NCBI GenBank assembly: GCA_033855775.1
Contig: JAWVFT010000075.1
Span: 1-29,601 of the forward strand
From: DASVTR01 sp033855775
GTDB lineage: Bacteria > Acidobacteriota > Blastocatellia > Pyrinomonadales > Pyrinomonadaceae
Length of the DNA: 29,601 bases
Reading direction: 5' to 3'
The notes under the pieces were generated by a model, which saw nothing but the letters and a program-made list of their open reading frames with translations, searched no databases and was not told where the DNA came from. Of the stretch, positions 10,049 through 17,866 are shown piece by piece; within the stretch, counting starts at the first letter, position 1, and each line of letters starts with the position of its first letter. A program made the position numbers and the translations under genes.

Positions 10049-10101
10049 CTCTGCCGTGGCCAGCGCGGGCCAGAAACCTTTGCGCCCGCCTCCCCGTCGA
10101 A

Positions 10102-10524
10102 TCATAATTCTTGAGCGGCTCGCGCGTGGCTGTCCGGCCCCGAAAGCGTGGCTCTGAATTGTGAGGGCGTCAGGCCGTAGACTCTTTTGAAGTCTTTGGC
10201 AAAGTGGCTTTGATCTCCCATTCCGACTTTGTTCATCACTTCCTTGATGCTCAATGAACTATCTTTCAAGAGAGCCTCGGCCTGACGCATTCTGATTGCT
10301 TTCAGATAACGAACGGGAGTCTCGCCCGTCTCAGACTTGAAGAGATGGCACAAATACCAGATGGACAGATGAACAACCGCCGCGACTTTCTCCAGCGATA
10401 AATCGCGCCGGTAGTTCTCTTCGATGAAGGCCATCGCCTGCCGCACTCGCGCATCGAGGGGCCGCAACACGACCGGCGCGCTGCCGTCCACTTGCCGTCT
10501 CTCGTTGAGGATCATCTGTGCCAC
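10102..10524 (-). CDS. AraC-family transcriptional regulator, DNA-binding domain only
   Basis: A 140-residue protein made almost entirely of an AraC/XylS DNA-binding domain. It has two helix-turn-helix motifs: about 42-62 (LSLEKVAAVVHLSIWYLCHLF) and about 90-113 (SIKEVMNKVGMGDQSHFAKDF), followed by the family signature F.R.YGLTPSQFR. There is no N-terminal sensor or dimerisation domain, so it resembles the short SoxS/MarA class in size. It may start at GTG 10524 or ATG 10515; a GAAAGAG stretch fits the GTG slightly better. The gene lies on the minus strand between the BON operon and the beta-helix gene. The adjacent beta-helix gene is a possible target, but no operator was identified. Confidence 0.85.
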   Translation of the reverse strand: MAQMILNERRQVDGSAPVVLRPLDARVRQAMAFIEENYRRDLSLEKVAAVVHLSIWYLCHLFKSETGETPVRYLKAIRMRQAEALLKDSSLSIKEVMNKVGMGDQSHFAKDFKRVYGLTPSQFRATLSGPDSHARAAQEL

Positions 10525-10834
10525 TTCAAGCTCTTTCGACGTGTTTCACTTATTACCGCTCGTTTCACCGTCGCAACACAGCTTAAACCGGCTTGTCCCT
10601 CAGTTCAACTATAATCAGTAGGCCAATCTTGTTACTGCCAAGCGCATTTTGTTATCCGCTCCAAAGTTTTCAGGCCGGACGACGGGAGCCGCCGAGCGCC
10701 TCGCGCCGCTTAATTCGCTTGCAGATAGATGACCGCGCGCCAGCCTGAAGGAGTCGGGTTCAGTCCGGCATGATGAGTAATTCCGACTTTGGACGACCGC
10801 GAATCAACATTTTGCCGAGCGGTCGCAAGCAGCC
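10525..10834. other. Non-coding gap of about 310 bp
   Basis: Between the AraC gene and the terminator of the BON operon. I see no convincing gene, RNA or repeat here. The part nearest the AraC gene (10525-10640) is comparatively AT-rich and probably holds its promoter, but no consensus pair of hexamers stands out. Confidence 0.4.
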
Positions 10835-10885
10835 AAAAAAAAAATTAAAGGGCGAGGCTTTTATCTCAAAAGCCTCACCCTTTAA
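10835..10885 (-). terminator. Strong intrinsic terminator of the marR-BON operon
   Basis: TTAAAGGG-C-GAGGCTTTT (10845-10862) pairs with AAAAGCCTC-A-CCCTTTAA (10868-10885) around a 5-base loop, giving 17 pairs and one mismatch. On the minus strand it is followed by ten consecutive T residues (10844-10835). It lies 67 bp past the BON gene stop. Confidence 0.93.
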
Positions 10886-10951
10886 CTCTCTTCAGCCGGC
10901 GCGCTATAGCCTCGCCGTTTGCTTGCCCGAATAAACCGAGCGCGCGATGGT

Positions 10952-11518
10952 TTAGTAAGCTTCCGCCGCTTCGCCATCGAGGCGCAGGTTATTGACGACC
11001 GCGAAAGCGCCGGAGACGCCGCGCGCAGTGATGTAAGCTAGTTGGCTATCGCCCTTGTTCGACACGACGCCTTCGAGCGACACCTGCCCGCGATTGACGA
11101 TGATGTGAATCGAAGGATTCACGCCCATCATGTAGCGGTAAAGTCCTCCGGCCCGAACCAGCGCGCGATATGTGCGAACGCGCAACGCATCGTCGAAAGA
11201 AGAGAGCGGCAACACCTCTATGTTGTTGACCACTCGCTCGACGCCATTGAGCTTCGCCACGCGCCGCCCCGCATCCGTGCGCGTCGTCGGGCGCACCACT
11301 TGCCCGTAGAGCGTCACAGTGTTGCCTTCAACCTTGTACGCCAGATTGTCCCAGACGCCGTAGTACGGCAGCGTCACCAACTCGTGACGCACCTTCTTCA
11401 TCAGTTGGTCTTGACTCGTCGCGGGTTCGTTCCCTACGACAGGAGCGGCCAGAGCCGAGCCGGTCGCAATCGCCAACAAGGCGACTAGCGCGAGCATTTT
11501 GTTCTTGATAGTTTTCAT
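10952..11518 (-). CDS. Exported protein with two BON domains
   Basis: Periplasmic or outer-surface BON-domain protein (OsmY type), 188 residues. The start at 11518 has GAGAGA 4-5 bases upstream and a signal peptide ending ALAAP; a GTG at 11530 would overlap the marR stop. BON domain 1 spans about residues 37-105 (GNTVTLYGQVVRP, then VERVVNNIEVLPL). BON domain 2 spans about 112-185 (NRGQVSLEGVVSNKGD, then FAVVNNLRLDGEA). BON domains bind phospholipid surfaces and are common in envelope-stress proteins such as OsmY. The gene follows marR with an 8-bp gap and ends at a strong terminator, so the two form one operon. That suggests the regulator controls an envelope-maintenance function. Confidence 0.9.
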   Translation of the reverse strand: MKTIKNKMLALVALLAIATGSALAAPVVGNEPATSQDQLMKKVRHELVTLPYYGVWDNLAYKVEGNTVTLYGQVVRPTTRTDAGRRVAKLNGVERVVNNIEVLPLSSFDDALRVRTYRALVRAGGLYRYMMGVNPSIHIIVNRGQVSLEGVVSNKGDSQLAYITARGVSGAFAVVNNLRLDGEAAEAY

Positions 11519-11526
11519 TTTCTCTC

Positions 11527-12048
11527 TCACCCCACTTGTTCCTGGTTACTATTTTTTTTCACTACGTTAGATGACGTTCGCGCCTCTTTGATTGCCCGTT
11601 TCGATTCATACTGCGCGAGCGCGCCAATCACCTTTTCCAGAGCCGCCGTGACTTTCTCCCGTTCACTCTCGTCCAGTTGCAGCAACGCGCGGTTGAAGAT
11701 TTCGCAGCGGCGTTTGCGCATCTGCTCCATCAGTCGCTTTCCCTTTCCTGAGAGCGCGACCAGCACCGTTCGTCTATCGGCGGCGGCGGTCTGCCGCTCG
11801 ATGAGATTCTTGCGAATCAGCCGGTCGGTCAACTGCGTGATGGCCGGAGCGGAAATTTTCAACTCCGCCGCGAGTTGCCCCGTCGGCAGGCAACCATTGA
11901 GCTTGAGCGCTCTGAGAACCTGCGCCTGCGAGACGGTCAAATCAAGCTCCGCCAAGTGCTGCTGATGAAGCTCAAGCAAAATCACGGACATCACTTCGGC
12001 AAAGCTGTTGAGGGTTTCTTCCAATTTATCCGGCGTTCGCAGGGGCAT
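11527..12048 (-). CDS. MarR-family transcriptional regulator
   Basis: Winged-helix repressor of 173 residues, slightly longer than typical MarR because of a charged C-terminal tail (from about residue 150). The wHTH region covers about 35-105: LTVSQAQVLRALKLNGCLPT, then LAAELKISAPAITQLTDRLI as recognition helix, then DRRTVLVALSGKGKRL as wing. Flanking helices give the dimer interface. It heads an operon with the BON-domain gene and diverges from the sigma-factor gene. The 136-bp gap between them contains an AT-rich palindrome at 12076-12089, so it probably regulates itself and the divergent sigma gene. One cysteine lies in the wHTH region. The effector is unknown. Confidence 0.92.
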   Translation of the reverse strand: MPLRTPDKLEETLNSFAEVMSVILLELHQQHLAELDLTVSQAQVLRALKLNGCLPTGQLAAELKISAPAITQLTDRLIRKNLIERQTAAADRRTVLVALSGKGKRLMEQMRKRRCEIFNRALLQLDESEREKVTAALEKVIGALAQYESKRAIKEARTSSNVVKKNSNQEQVG

Positions 12049-12075
12049 CCATTGAGGCTCCGTTAGGTTAAGCTA

Positions 12076-12105
12076 CTTGAATATTTAAGATGACTTAAGT
12101 ATAAT
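12076..12105 (+). promoter_or_regulatory. Sigma-factor gene promoter overlapped by a MarR-like operator
   Basis: TTGAAT (12077-12082) and TATAAT (12100-12105) are separated by exactly 17 bases, a near-consensus sigma-70 promoter pointing at the sigma gene. The palindrome CTTGAATATTTAAG (12076-12089, 12 of 14 positions symmetric) covers the -35 box. A second perfect palindrome, ACTTAAGT (12093-12100), abuts the -10. Both have the AT-rich form usual for MarR operators. Binding by the divergent MarR is inferred. Confidence 0.7.
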
Positions 12106-12184
12106 ACGAGTTGCCAGCGTAAAACCAGTTGAATTGATAGGAAATCTGGCAATCCGAAAGGTTTATTGTTTCGTATAGATATTA

Positions 12185-12811
12185 ATGATGACGGCTAATA
12201 CTTATCCATTACAAGGCAACATCGCGCCACGGGAAGAGACTGTTTTCGACTTGAAGCAGGCTGCCGATAAGACGCTGACGCGGCGGGGCGCGCAGGGCGA
12301 CATGCAAGCGTTTGCGGAACTCTTCGAGCGGCACAACCGGCGCGTCTACGCGCTCTGTTTACGCATGACGCAGAACGTCTCCGAGGCTGAAGACTTGGCG
12401 CAAGAGGTGTTCGTCCAACTGTTTCGCAAAGTGGGAAGCTTTCGCGGCGAGTCGGCGTTTACGACGTGGCTGCACCGTTTGACGGTCAATCAAGTGTTGA
12501 TGCACTTTCGTAAAAAGAAGGTGCGCGACGAGCGGACGACGGAAGACGGCGAGACGCCGGACAGCATTGTGCCGGGGACGGCTGACCCGAACCGGATGCC
12601 CATCGTTGACCGCATCGCTTTGGACAAAGCGATTGCGCAACTGCCGCCCGGCTATCGCACGGTCTTCGTCCTGCACGACGTTGAGGGCTACGAGCACGAA
12701 GAGATTGCGCGCATCAGGAGTTGCTCGGTCGGGACATCGAAGTCGCAGCTACACAAAGCGCGCATGAAGTTGCGGCGCATCCTTAAGCAGTTGAACGAAG
12801 CGACGGCGTGA
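12185..12811 (+). CDS. ECF-like RNA polymerase sigma factor
   Basis: Alternative sigma-70 family factor of 208 residues with regions 2 and 4 only. Region 2 spans about 38-108 (FAELFERHNRRVYALCLRM, then EAEDLAQEVFVQLFRKVGSF, then TWLHRLTVNQVLMHFRK). Region 4 spans about 146-203 (AIAQLPPGYRTVFVLHDVEG, then HEEIARI, then CSVGTSKSQLHKARMKLR). In region 4 the usual E-I-L-G before CS is replaced by R-I-R-S. No anti-sigma gene is adjacent: downstream there is a terminator and a convergent gene. Control may therefore come from the divergent marR gene. Two consecutive ATGs (12185, 12188) are possible starts, and no strong ribosome site is visible. Confidence 0.92.
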   Translation: MMTANTYPLQGNIAPREETVFDLKQAADKTLTRRGAQGDMQAFAELFERHNRRVYALCLRMTQNVSEAEDLAQEVFVQLFRKVGSFRGESAFTTWLHRLTVNQVLMHFRKKKVRDERTTEDGETPDSIVPGTADPNRMPIVDRIALDKAIAQLPPGYRTVFVLHDVEGYEHEEIARIRSCSVGTSKSQLHKARMKLRRILKQLNEATA

Positions 12812-12826
12812 GTCAGGTTGAAATAT

Positions 12827-12862
12827 AAAAACGGCGTGAGTCTAAGGCTCACGCCGTTTTTT
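12827..12862. terminator. Bidirectional intrinsic terminator between convergent genes
   Basis: AAAAACGGCGTGAG (12827-12840) pairs perfectly with CTCACGCCGTTTTT (12848-12861) around the loop TCTAAGG. On the plus strand it ends in six T residues, and on the minus strand in TTTTTATATTT. It lies 15 bp after the sigma gene stop and 91 bp past the VWFA gene stop on the other strand, so it can serve both. Confidence 0.93.
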
Positions 12863-12952
12863 GTTGCGCCCGCTTTTGTGCCGCAAGGTTTACGGCTCGG
12901 AGCGAATGCTCGCCGCGAGTTCTTCAAGGGCGTGATTGATGAGAGCATCGCT

Positions 12953-15202
12953 TTATTCGACGATGAAGCGGAGGCGTTGCGTGGCGCTCGTCGCCGCTCG
13001 TTTGTCTGTGGCGACGACTTGCAGCAGGTAGCGTCCCGGCGTCAAATCCGCGAGCGGGACTTCCGACCAGTAAGGCAGCCGCGCATGGCTCGTCGCGTCT
13101 CCGACGGGGACTTTGCCCGGCGGCATGGTGATGACGGCGCGGCCATCGCGCAGCACGCGCGCTTGAATCGAAATCTCCGGCGCAGTAGCGGCAGCAGCAG
13201 TAGAGCCAACGGCGTTGTAGATGTAGGTCTGGTAGCGCAGCACGGAGGAGCGCGCGAAGCGATGGTCAACGTCAACGAGCAGGACGCGCGGCTCTTTCGC
13301 CTGCTCGCCGTTTGCGGCTTTGCGTTCGGCTAGAAAGAGACTGCTCATCTGCATGGCGCCTTGCGAGAGGTCTGGAACTTCGATCCATTGTTGCGCGCTG
13401 CCCGTGCGGCCGGAGGCGCGCTCTCTGACGGCGACGCGCACTTGATAAAGGCCGGGCTGAAGGCGTAGCTGCTGATGCCAGAGGACGGGCAAGCCCTGCC
13501 GCTGCGCCGCCGCGTCCGGGGCGACGGTCAGCAATTGTTTGAAGCTGACAATCAATCCACGGTCGTCAATGGCCGCGCCGATGACATCCACTTCGCGCTT
13601 CTGCTCCGCTTGCTCAAACTCAAAAGCCGAGCGTTCAATCTGCATAGAGAGTTTCAGCACAAGTCCTTGTTCGGGCGTGTTCTGGTAGCCGACGGCGAGC
13701 GCGGTCGGCAAAGCGTGTTGCGGGTAAAGGGAGCCGAGCGCGCTTAAGAGTTCGGCTGCGGGCTTGAGTTCGGCGATGGTCTTGTCTTGAGTCAAAGCCT
13801 GCACGGGCGATTCCTTCGGCGGTTGCTCTTTCGGTTGTTGAGCTGGCGAGACGGCGGGCGGCGTGTAGTAGTTGCGGCGCAGGCGGACGCGCAACTCCGG
13901 GCGATTTTTGATGGAGACTTTGAGCTTCGCCTTGCCGCTGCGTTGCTCCTGCGTGTCTGGCCGCCATGCGAGCAGGTAGTAAGCCGAAGTTTCGTCCAAG
14001 GCTTGCTGGATGCTTTCGGGGATGGAATTGGAGTTGAGCAGGGAGCGTCCGCCGGTGTCTTCCGCGAGGATGCGCAGCGGCTCGCGCATGGCGGAAGATT
14101 CGCTCGCGGGGTTGCGCGCAGACACGCCGGAAGCGAGGCCGTCCGGGAAATCGTTGCGGCCCGCGTCAACCGCCGGGTCTGAGTACATGCCGCGCGTCTC
14201 CATCGTGTAGACGACGACGCCGGAGCGCGCCGCCACGTCCGTGACGCGCTTGAGCATCGTCATCGCGGAGCTACGCGCGTCCGTGATAAAGCCGTCGGAC
14301 ATGAAGAAGAGAAGCTTGCGCCCGGGCAACTGCGCGGAAGAGCGCATCATGCTCATCAGGACGCCGAGCGTGTCGGTCGTGACGGCGCGCGACTGCGCGT
14401 TAATCTGGCTGACGCGATTCCTGACGCTGTTGGCGGCAATCTGTCCGAGGCCGCGCCCGTCGCCGCCCTTGGGCGCGAGCAACTGAAATTCGTTGATGGT
14501 CGAAGAGACTAGATAATTGAAGAGGTCGCTGTCGGAGTGTTCGCCGACCTGATTGGCTTGATAATCGGTGATGACGGTGCGGCCCGCATACGTCTCAGGA
14601 TTGCGCTTGTAGTTGAGGCGCGAGATGGCTTCGTGTAGGACGGCTTCGTTGTCCGTCAACTGTTGCAGGAAACCTATCTGGCCGCTGGTGGAGACAATCG
14701 CCACCTGATCGCTTGGCCGCATGCGCCGGTCAACAAATTCCGTGAGGGCTTGGCGCGAGCGCGCCAGACTCTCGTTGTTCAAATGCACGTCGTCCAGAAA
14801 GAAGATAACGACGCGCCCGTTGTCCGCGGCGTCGGCGTTTGCGTTTGACGAAGCGGGCGCGACCTGTTGCGCGACGCGCCGCGATGCTGCCACTTGCGCG
14901 GCCTCGCGCGCGCTGCCTGTCTTGACGCGCTCGAAGAAGGAGACGGGAACGGGCTTGCCGTCGAGCGTCAACTCAAACTGCTCCGGCGCGAGTCCCTCGA
15001 CGAGCCGCCCGCTCTTGTCCAGGACCGTCACGTCCGTCTGCACAAGCTCCGTGTTAATCCGCAACACGTCGCCCGCCTGCTCTTCCTGCTGCGGCGGCGA
15101 TGATGGTCGCCCGGCCTCCTGCGCCTTGGGGACGCGCACGACGAGAGAGAGCAACACGATGAAGAGAAGAAGGCGCGCGGCAGACGAAGAGAACGAAGTC
15201 AT
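12953..15202 (-). CDS. Secreted VWFA-related protein of the acidobacterial class
   Basis: Exported protein of 749 residues with the layout of the VWFA-related acidobacterial domain family (TIGR03436 type). The start at 15202 has GGGAG upstream and a signal peptide (LLLFIVLLSLVVRVPKAQ); the longer frame from 15283 has neither. The mature N-terminus has the family hallmark LRINTELVQTDVTVLDKSGR followed by an E-Q-F-x-L-x-x-D-G-K-P pattern. The VWA-like domain (about 120-400) has VIFFLDDVHLN where a MIDAS motif (DxSxS) would be, so classical metal binding is doubtful. KLLFFMSDGF forms a later core strand. A Pro/Gln-rich linker near 460 leads to C-terminal beta-sandwich regions ending RYLLQVVATDKR. 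Function is unknown; the class is greatly expanded in Acidobacteriota. Confidence 0.9.
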   Translation of the reverse strand: MTSFSSSAARLLLFIVLLSLVVRVPKAQEAGRPSSPPQQEEQAGDVLRINTELVQTDVTVLDKSGRLVEGLAPEQFELTLDGKPVPVSFFERVKTGSAREAAQVAASRRVAQQVAPASSNANADAADNGRVVIFFLDDVHLNNESLARSRQALTEFVDRRMRPSDQVAIVSTSGQIGFLQQLTDNEAVLHEAISRLNYKRNPETYAGRTVITDYQANQVGEHSDSDLFNYLVSSTINEFQLLAPKGGDGRGLGQIAANSVRNRVSQINAQSRAVTTDTLGVLMSMMRSSAQLPGRKLLFFMSDGFITDARSSAMTMLKRVTDVAARSGVVVYTMETRGMYSDPAVDAGRNDFPDGLASGVSARNPASESSAMREPLRILAEDTGGRSLLNSNSIPESIQQALDETSAYYLLAWRPDTQEQRSGKAKLKVSIKNRPELRVRLRRNYYTPPAVSPAQQPKEQPPKESPVQALTQDKTIAELKPAAELLSALGSLYPQHALPTALAVGYQNTPEQGLVLKLSMQIERSAFEFEQAEQKREVDVIGAAIDDRGLIVSFKQLLTVAPDAAAQRQGLPVLWHQQLRLQPGLYQVRVAVRERASGRTGSAQQWIEVPDLSQGAMQMSSLFLAERKAANGEQAKEPRVLLVDVDHRFARSSVLRYQTYIYNAVGSTAAAATAPEISIQARVLRDGRAVITMPPGKVPVGDATSHARLPYWSEVPLADLTPGRYLLQVVATDKRAATSATQRLRFIVE

Positions 15203-15351
15203 ATGGATGCTCCCGACCGGAGACGTTGGACGACGGACGAGCAATCGCTCGTCGCTCATAGCTGTTGATTCAAGCACGGGCATGGACAGCAGCGATTGAC
15301 GGGGAGACAGGGCCGACGGCTAATGCGCTGAGGAAGATTTAGCACGAGACG

Positions 15352-15420
15352 CGGCGCGTTGTCTAACATAATGACGGCGCGTTGTCTGACTTAACAGCGG
15401 CGCGTTCGGCTCTCAAGGCA
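15352..15420. repeat. 23-nt degenerate tandem repeat, 3 units
   Basis: Units start at 15352, 15375 and 15398 (CGGCGCGTTGTCTAACATAA, CGGCGCGTTGTCTGACTTAA and CGGCGCGTTCGGCTCTCAAG, each followed by three more bases). It lies between the cyclase gene and the VWFA gene. The core GACGGCGCGTTGTC matches the minus strand of the 1702-1793 array (GACGGCGCGATTGTC), so the two arrays share ancestry or sequence constraint. Confidence 0.65.
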
Positions 15421-15451
15421 AGCGGCTGAAGCGTTGAGGGCAGAGCTTTCA

Positions 15452-16114
15452 TCATTCAATCAAGCCGAAGGCGCGGACGGGAAACGTGCCGAAGTTTTTG
15501 ACCTTGACGGGGACGGCAAAGAATTTGAAGCCGCGCGCGGGCAGGGCTTGCAGGTTGCACAGATGCTCGACGATGGGAATGCCCGCGCCGAGCAGAATCG
15601 TGTGCGCGGGCCGCGCGAGGTCGCGCGTGTCGTCAATGTTGAGCGAGTCTATGCCGACGAGCAGCGCGCCTTCGTCTTTGAGCAGTTGCGCGGCATCGGC
15701 GGTGATGAAAGGATGATGCTCGAAGTAATCGTCGGTGGCCCAATGCGCGTCCCATCCGGTGTGAATCAGGACGGCGCGACCGCGCACGTTGAGTTGACGA
15801 AAAGCGTCGGCGTCAATGGCTCGCGCGCGAACCGAGTTGGCGCGCAGTAGCACGCCGTCCAGATTGGCGAGCACGGACAAAGGCAGCGCGGACAAATCCG
15901 CTCCTTCGGCATACCTGTGAAAGGGCGCGTCGAGGTAGGTTCCGGTGTTGGCGACCATCTCGATTTTTCCGATGTGAAACTCCGTGCCCGCGGCGTAATG
16001 GGCGCGCGACTCTTCGCGCGAGAGATAGTCGCAGATGACGGGTGCGGGCAAGCCGCGATAGGTGACGAGGCCATGCTCGACGGTGTGGCTGAGGTCAATC
16101 AATTGCGGCGGCAT
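15452..16114 (-). CDS. Cyclase-family protein (kynurenine-formamidase fold), atypical metal site
   Basis: Member of the cyclase/KynB superfamily, 220 residues, usually metal-dependent amidohydrolases acting on formylkynurenine or similar amides. It begins with the family opening LIDLSHTVEHG and keeps the distal part of the site (DDTRDLARPAHTILLGAGIP followed by IVEHLCNL, with the conserved Glu). In the hallmark HxGTHxDxPxH motif the first two histidines are replaced: the text reads NTGTYLDAPFH with N56, Y60, D62 and H66. This NTGTYLD variant looks like a recognisable subgroup rather than damage, because the frame and the rest of the chain are intact. Formamidase activity should not be assumed. 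It precedes the VWFA gene on the same strand, 249 bp away. Confidence 0.85.
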   Translation of the reverse strand: MPPQLIDLSHTVEHGLVTYRGLPAPVICDYLSREESRAHYAAGTEFHIGKIEMVANTGTYLDAPFHRYAEGADLSALPLSVLANLDGVLLRANSVRARAIDADAFRQLNVRGRAVLIHTGWDAHWATDDYFEHHPFITADAAQLLKDEGALLVGIDSLNIDDTRDLARPAHTILLGAGIPIVEHLCNLQALPARGFKFFAVPVKVKNFGTFPVRAFGLIE

Positions 16115-16201
16115 AGAAACAAGTCCTCACAAAGTCTGCAAGGCAGAGGCGAAGGGCGCGAGCCGTAAAGTTTCACTGTTCACTCGCCGGAGCTTTGCGA
16201 T

Positions 16202-16711
16202 TCATTCGCCGTCGCTCGCGAGAATGCGCTTGAGCGTTGAGAGCACGCCGAGATGATAGGCGTTATGGTCTGCGACGAGCAGGACTTCGCGCAGGAATGT
16301 TTGCCCGTCGCCGTGGGCAATCGGGGCGCAGAGGTCTGTGTTTGGAGTCTCAAGCAGCGTCTCCAATTCTTTGAGGTCGGCGCGAAACATCTCGACGCTT
16401 CGTTGCCATGCCGCCGCGTCGGCTGTCTCACCAGCGGCGGGCCAGTAGCCTTCCGGCCACTTCGGCGAGACGTGTTTGGCGTTGCGGCTAAACTCAAGGA
16501 TGTCCCACTGCGCGATGCGCATGTGCTCAAGCACTTGCCAAGGCGTGTAGGGAATGCGCTCGACGCGGCGATTGATTGACGCGGCGGGAAAGTCCGCGAT
16601 GACCGTCTCGAAATCAACGTGCGCCCCGCCGCCGCGCAGCACGTAGAGCAGATGCTCGCGCAGTGCGCGGTCTGTGTCGATGGTTGGGGGCTGGTCTGGC
16701 TGTGTCGTCAT
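16202..16711 (-). CDS. DinB-family putative metal-dependent enzyme
   Basis: DinB/YfiT-like four-helix-bundle protein of 169 residues. The presumed metal-binding histidines are at H63 (LEHMRIAQWD), H149 and H153 (ADHNAYHLG), the spacing expected for this superfamily. Many members are uncharacterised; some act as bacillithiol or mycothiol transferases. The ATG at 16711 has a good GGAGGAG ribosome site 9 bases upstream. The cyclase gene begins 87 bp downstream on the same strand, so they may be co-transcribed. No further function can be inferred. Confidence 0.88.
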   Translation of the reverse strand: MTTQPDQPPTIDTDRALREHLLYVLRGGGAHVDFETVIADFPAASINRRVERIPYTPWQVLEHMRIAQWDILEFSRNAKHVSPKWPEGYWPAAGETADAAAWQRSVEMFRADLKELETLLETPNTDLCAPIAHGDGQTFLREVLLVADHNAYHLGVLSTLKRILASDGE

Positions 16712-16722
16712 GTTTCGAGACT

Positions 16723-16768
16723 CCTCCGGTCGTTTATTGAAAGCCTCCGCCGGTCATTTGCGCGAAAG
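16723..16768. repeat. Short direct repeat (21 and 25 nt) including the DinB ribosome site
   Basis: CCTCCGGTCGTTTATTGAAAG is repeated in longer form at 16744-16768 (CCTCCG, a CCGGTC core, then CGCGAAAG). On the minus strand the first copy carries GGAGG, the ribosome site of the DinB gene. Only two copies are clear. Confidence 0.4.
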
Positions 16769-16876
16769 CCGCGAGAGCCGCGCCGCGCGCCAACACGATA
16801 ACGCCCGGAATTATATTTTGACCAGTCGAAATTATTTGCTCTTCCATACGGCAAAAGATTTCCATATCATGCGCGC

Positions 16877-17866
16877 ATGAATTTAGTTTGTCCGCGCGAT
16901 TATTCAGCCCTTAAGCCGGAGGGGCAAAGGCTCATCTGCTCAGCGGGTCATGAGTATCCAATCGTTGACGGCATACCTGTGTTGCTGCTTGACGAGAGAG
17001 AGGCTCCATGGACGGCCATCTCGCAACGGCTGGCGCGCGAAGGTCGTCAGGAGTGGACGCCGCCCGCGCCCTGGACGCCAGATTCGCCGGACGCCATTCA
17101 TCCGCATGTGAAAAGTCTCGTCGCCGCCGCCGGTGGTTATCTCTATCAAGAGTTGGCTGAAAAGCTGACGGCCTATCCTATCCCCGCCTTGAGGCTTCCA
17201 GATGCCGAGTCGGCCACGTTTCTGGACATCGGATGCAATTGGGGCCGTTGGTCAATCGCCGCCGCCCGCAAGGGCTACGCGGTCACGGGCCTCGACCCCG
17301 ACATCAACGTCATCATGACGGCGCGTGATGTGGCGCGGCAGCTAGGCGTGCAGCCGCAGTTGGTGGTTGCGGATGCGCGCTATCTACCGTTTGCCGCCGG
17401 GAGCTTCGACATCTGTTTCTCTTACTCTGTCATACAGCATTTTAGCAAGGATAACGCGCGGGCTGCGATTCAAGAGATTGGCCGTGTGCTTCAAGCTGGC
17501 GGGCAGAGTTTGGTGCAGATGCCGAACCGCTATGGACTCCGCTCGTTTTACCATCAAGCGCGCAGAGGCTTTGCCGAGGGCAAGGATTTCGACGTGCGCT
17601 ATTGGACGCCGGGCGAGTTGCTCGACGCTTTCAACAAGGCGGTCGGCAGTTCGCGCCTGTCGGTTGACGGGTTCTTCGGCCTCGGCATACAGCCCACGGA
17701 TTTGCCTTTGATGCCGCTCAAGCGCAAGACAGTGATTGTCGCCTCCGAGTTCCTGCGCTCGCTGAACAAATTTGTCCGCCCGCTGCTGAACGTCGCCGAC
17801 AGCATCTACGTCCACTCGGTCAAATCGAGTTCGGCGGCGAGCGCGGCAATCTGTTCCGATTCGTAG
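16877..17866 (+). CDS. SAM-dependent methyltransferase with N-terminal Trm112-like segment
   Basis: Class I methyltransferase of 329 residues. Residues 1-38 resemble a Trm112/zinc-ribbon leader (LVCPRDYSALKPEGQRLICS, then AGHEYPIVDGIPVLLL) with only two of the four usual cysteines (C5, C21). The Rossmann core begins at about 113: motif I FLDIGCNWGRWS (115-126), acidic motif II GLDPD (138-142), DARYLPF (166-172) and motif IV FDICFSYSVIQHF (177-189). The acceptor is unknown. The ATG at 16877 has no obvious ribosome site, and an upstream ATG at 16869 is followed by a stop after three codons. The final 61 bp overlap the end of the convergent NAD(P)-binding gene. Confidence 0.88.
   Translation: MNLVCPRDYSALKPEGQRLICSAGHEYPIVDGIPVLLLDEREAPWTAISQRLAREGRQEWTPPAPWTPDSPDAIHPHVKSLVAAAGGYLYQELAEKLTAYPIPALRLPDAESATFLDIGCNWGRWSIAAARKGYAVTGLDPDINVIMTARDVARQLGVQPQLVVADARYLPFAAGSFDICFSYSVIQHFSKDNARAAIQEIGRVLQAGGQSLVQMPNRYGLRSFYHQARRGFAEGKDFDVRYWTPGELLDAFNKAVGSSRLSVDGFFGLGIQPTDLPLMPLKRKTVIVASEFLRSLNKFVRPLLNVADSIYVHSVKSSSAASAAICSDS

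Noticed and set aside
12818..13333. 171-codon plus-strand frame after the sigma gene
   Set aside because: It starts upstream of a strong terminator and is antisense to the VWFA gene.
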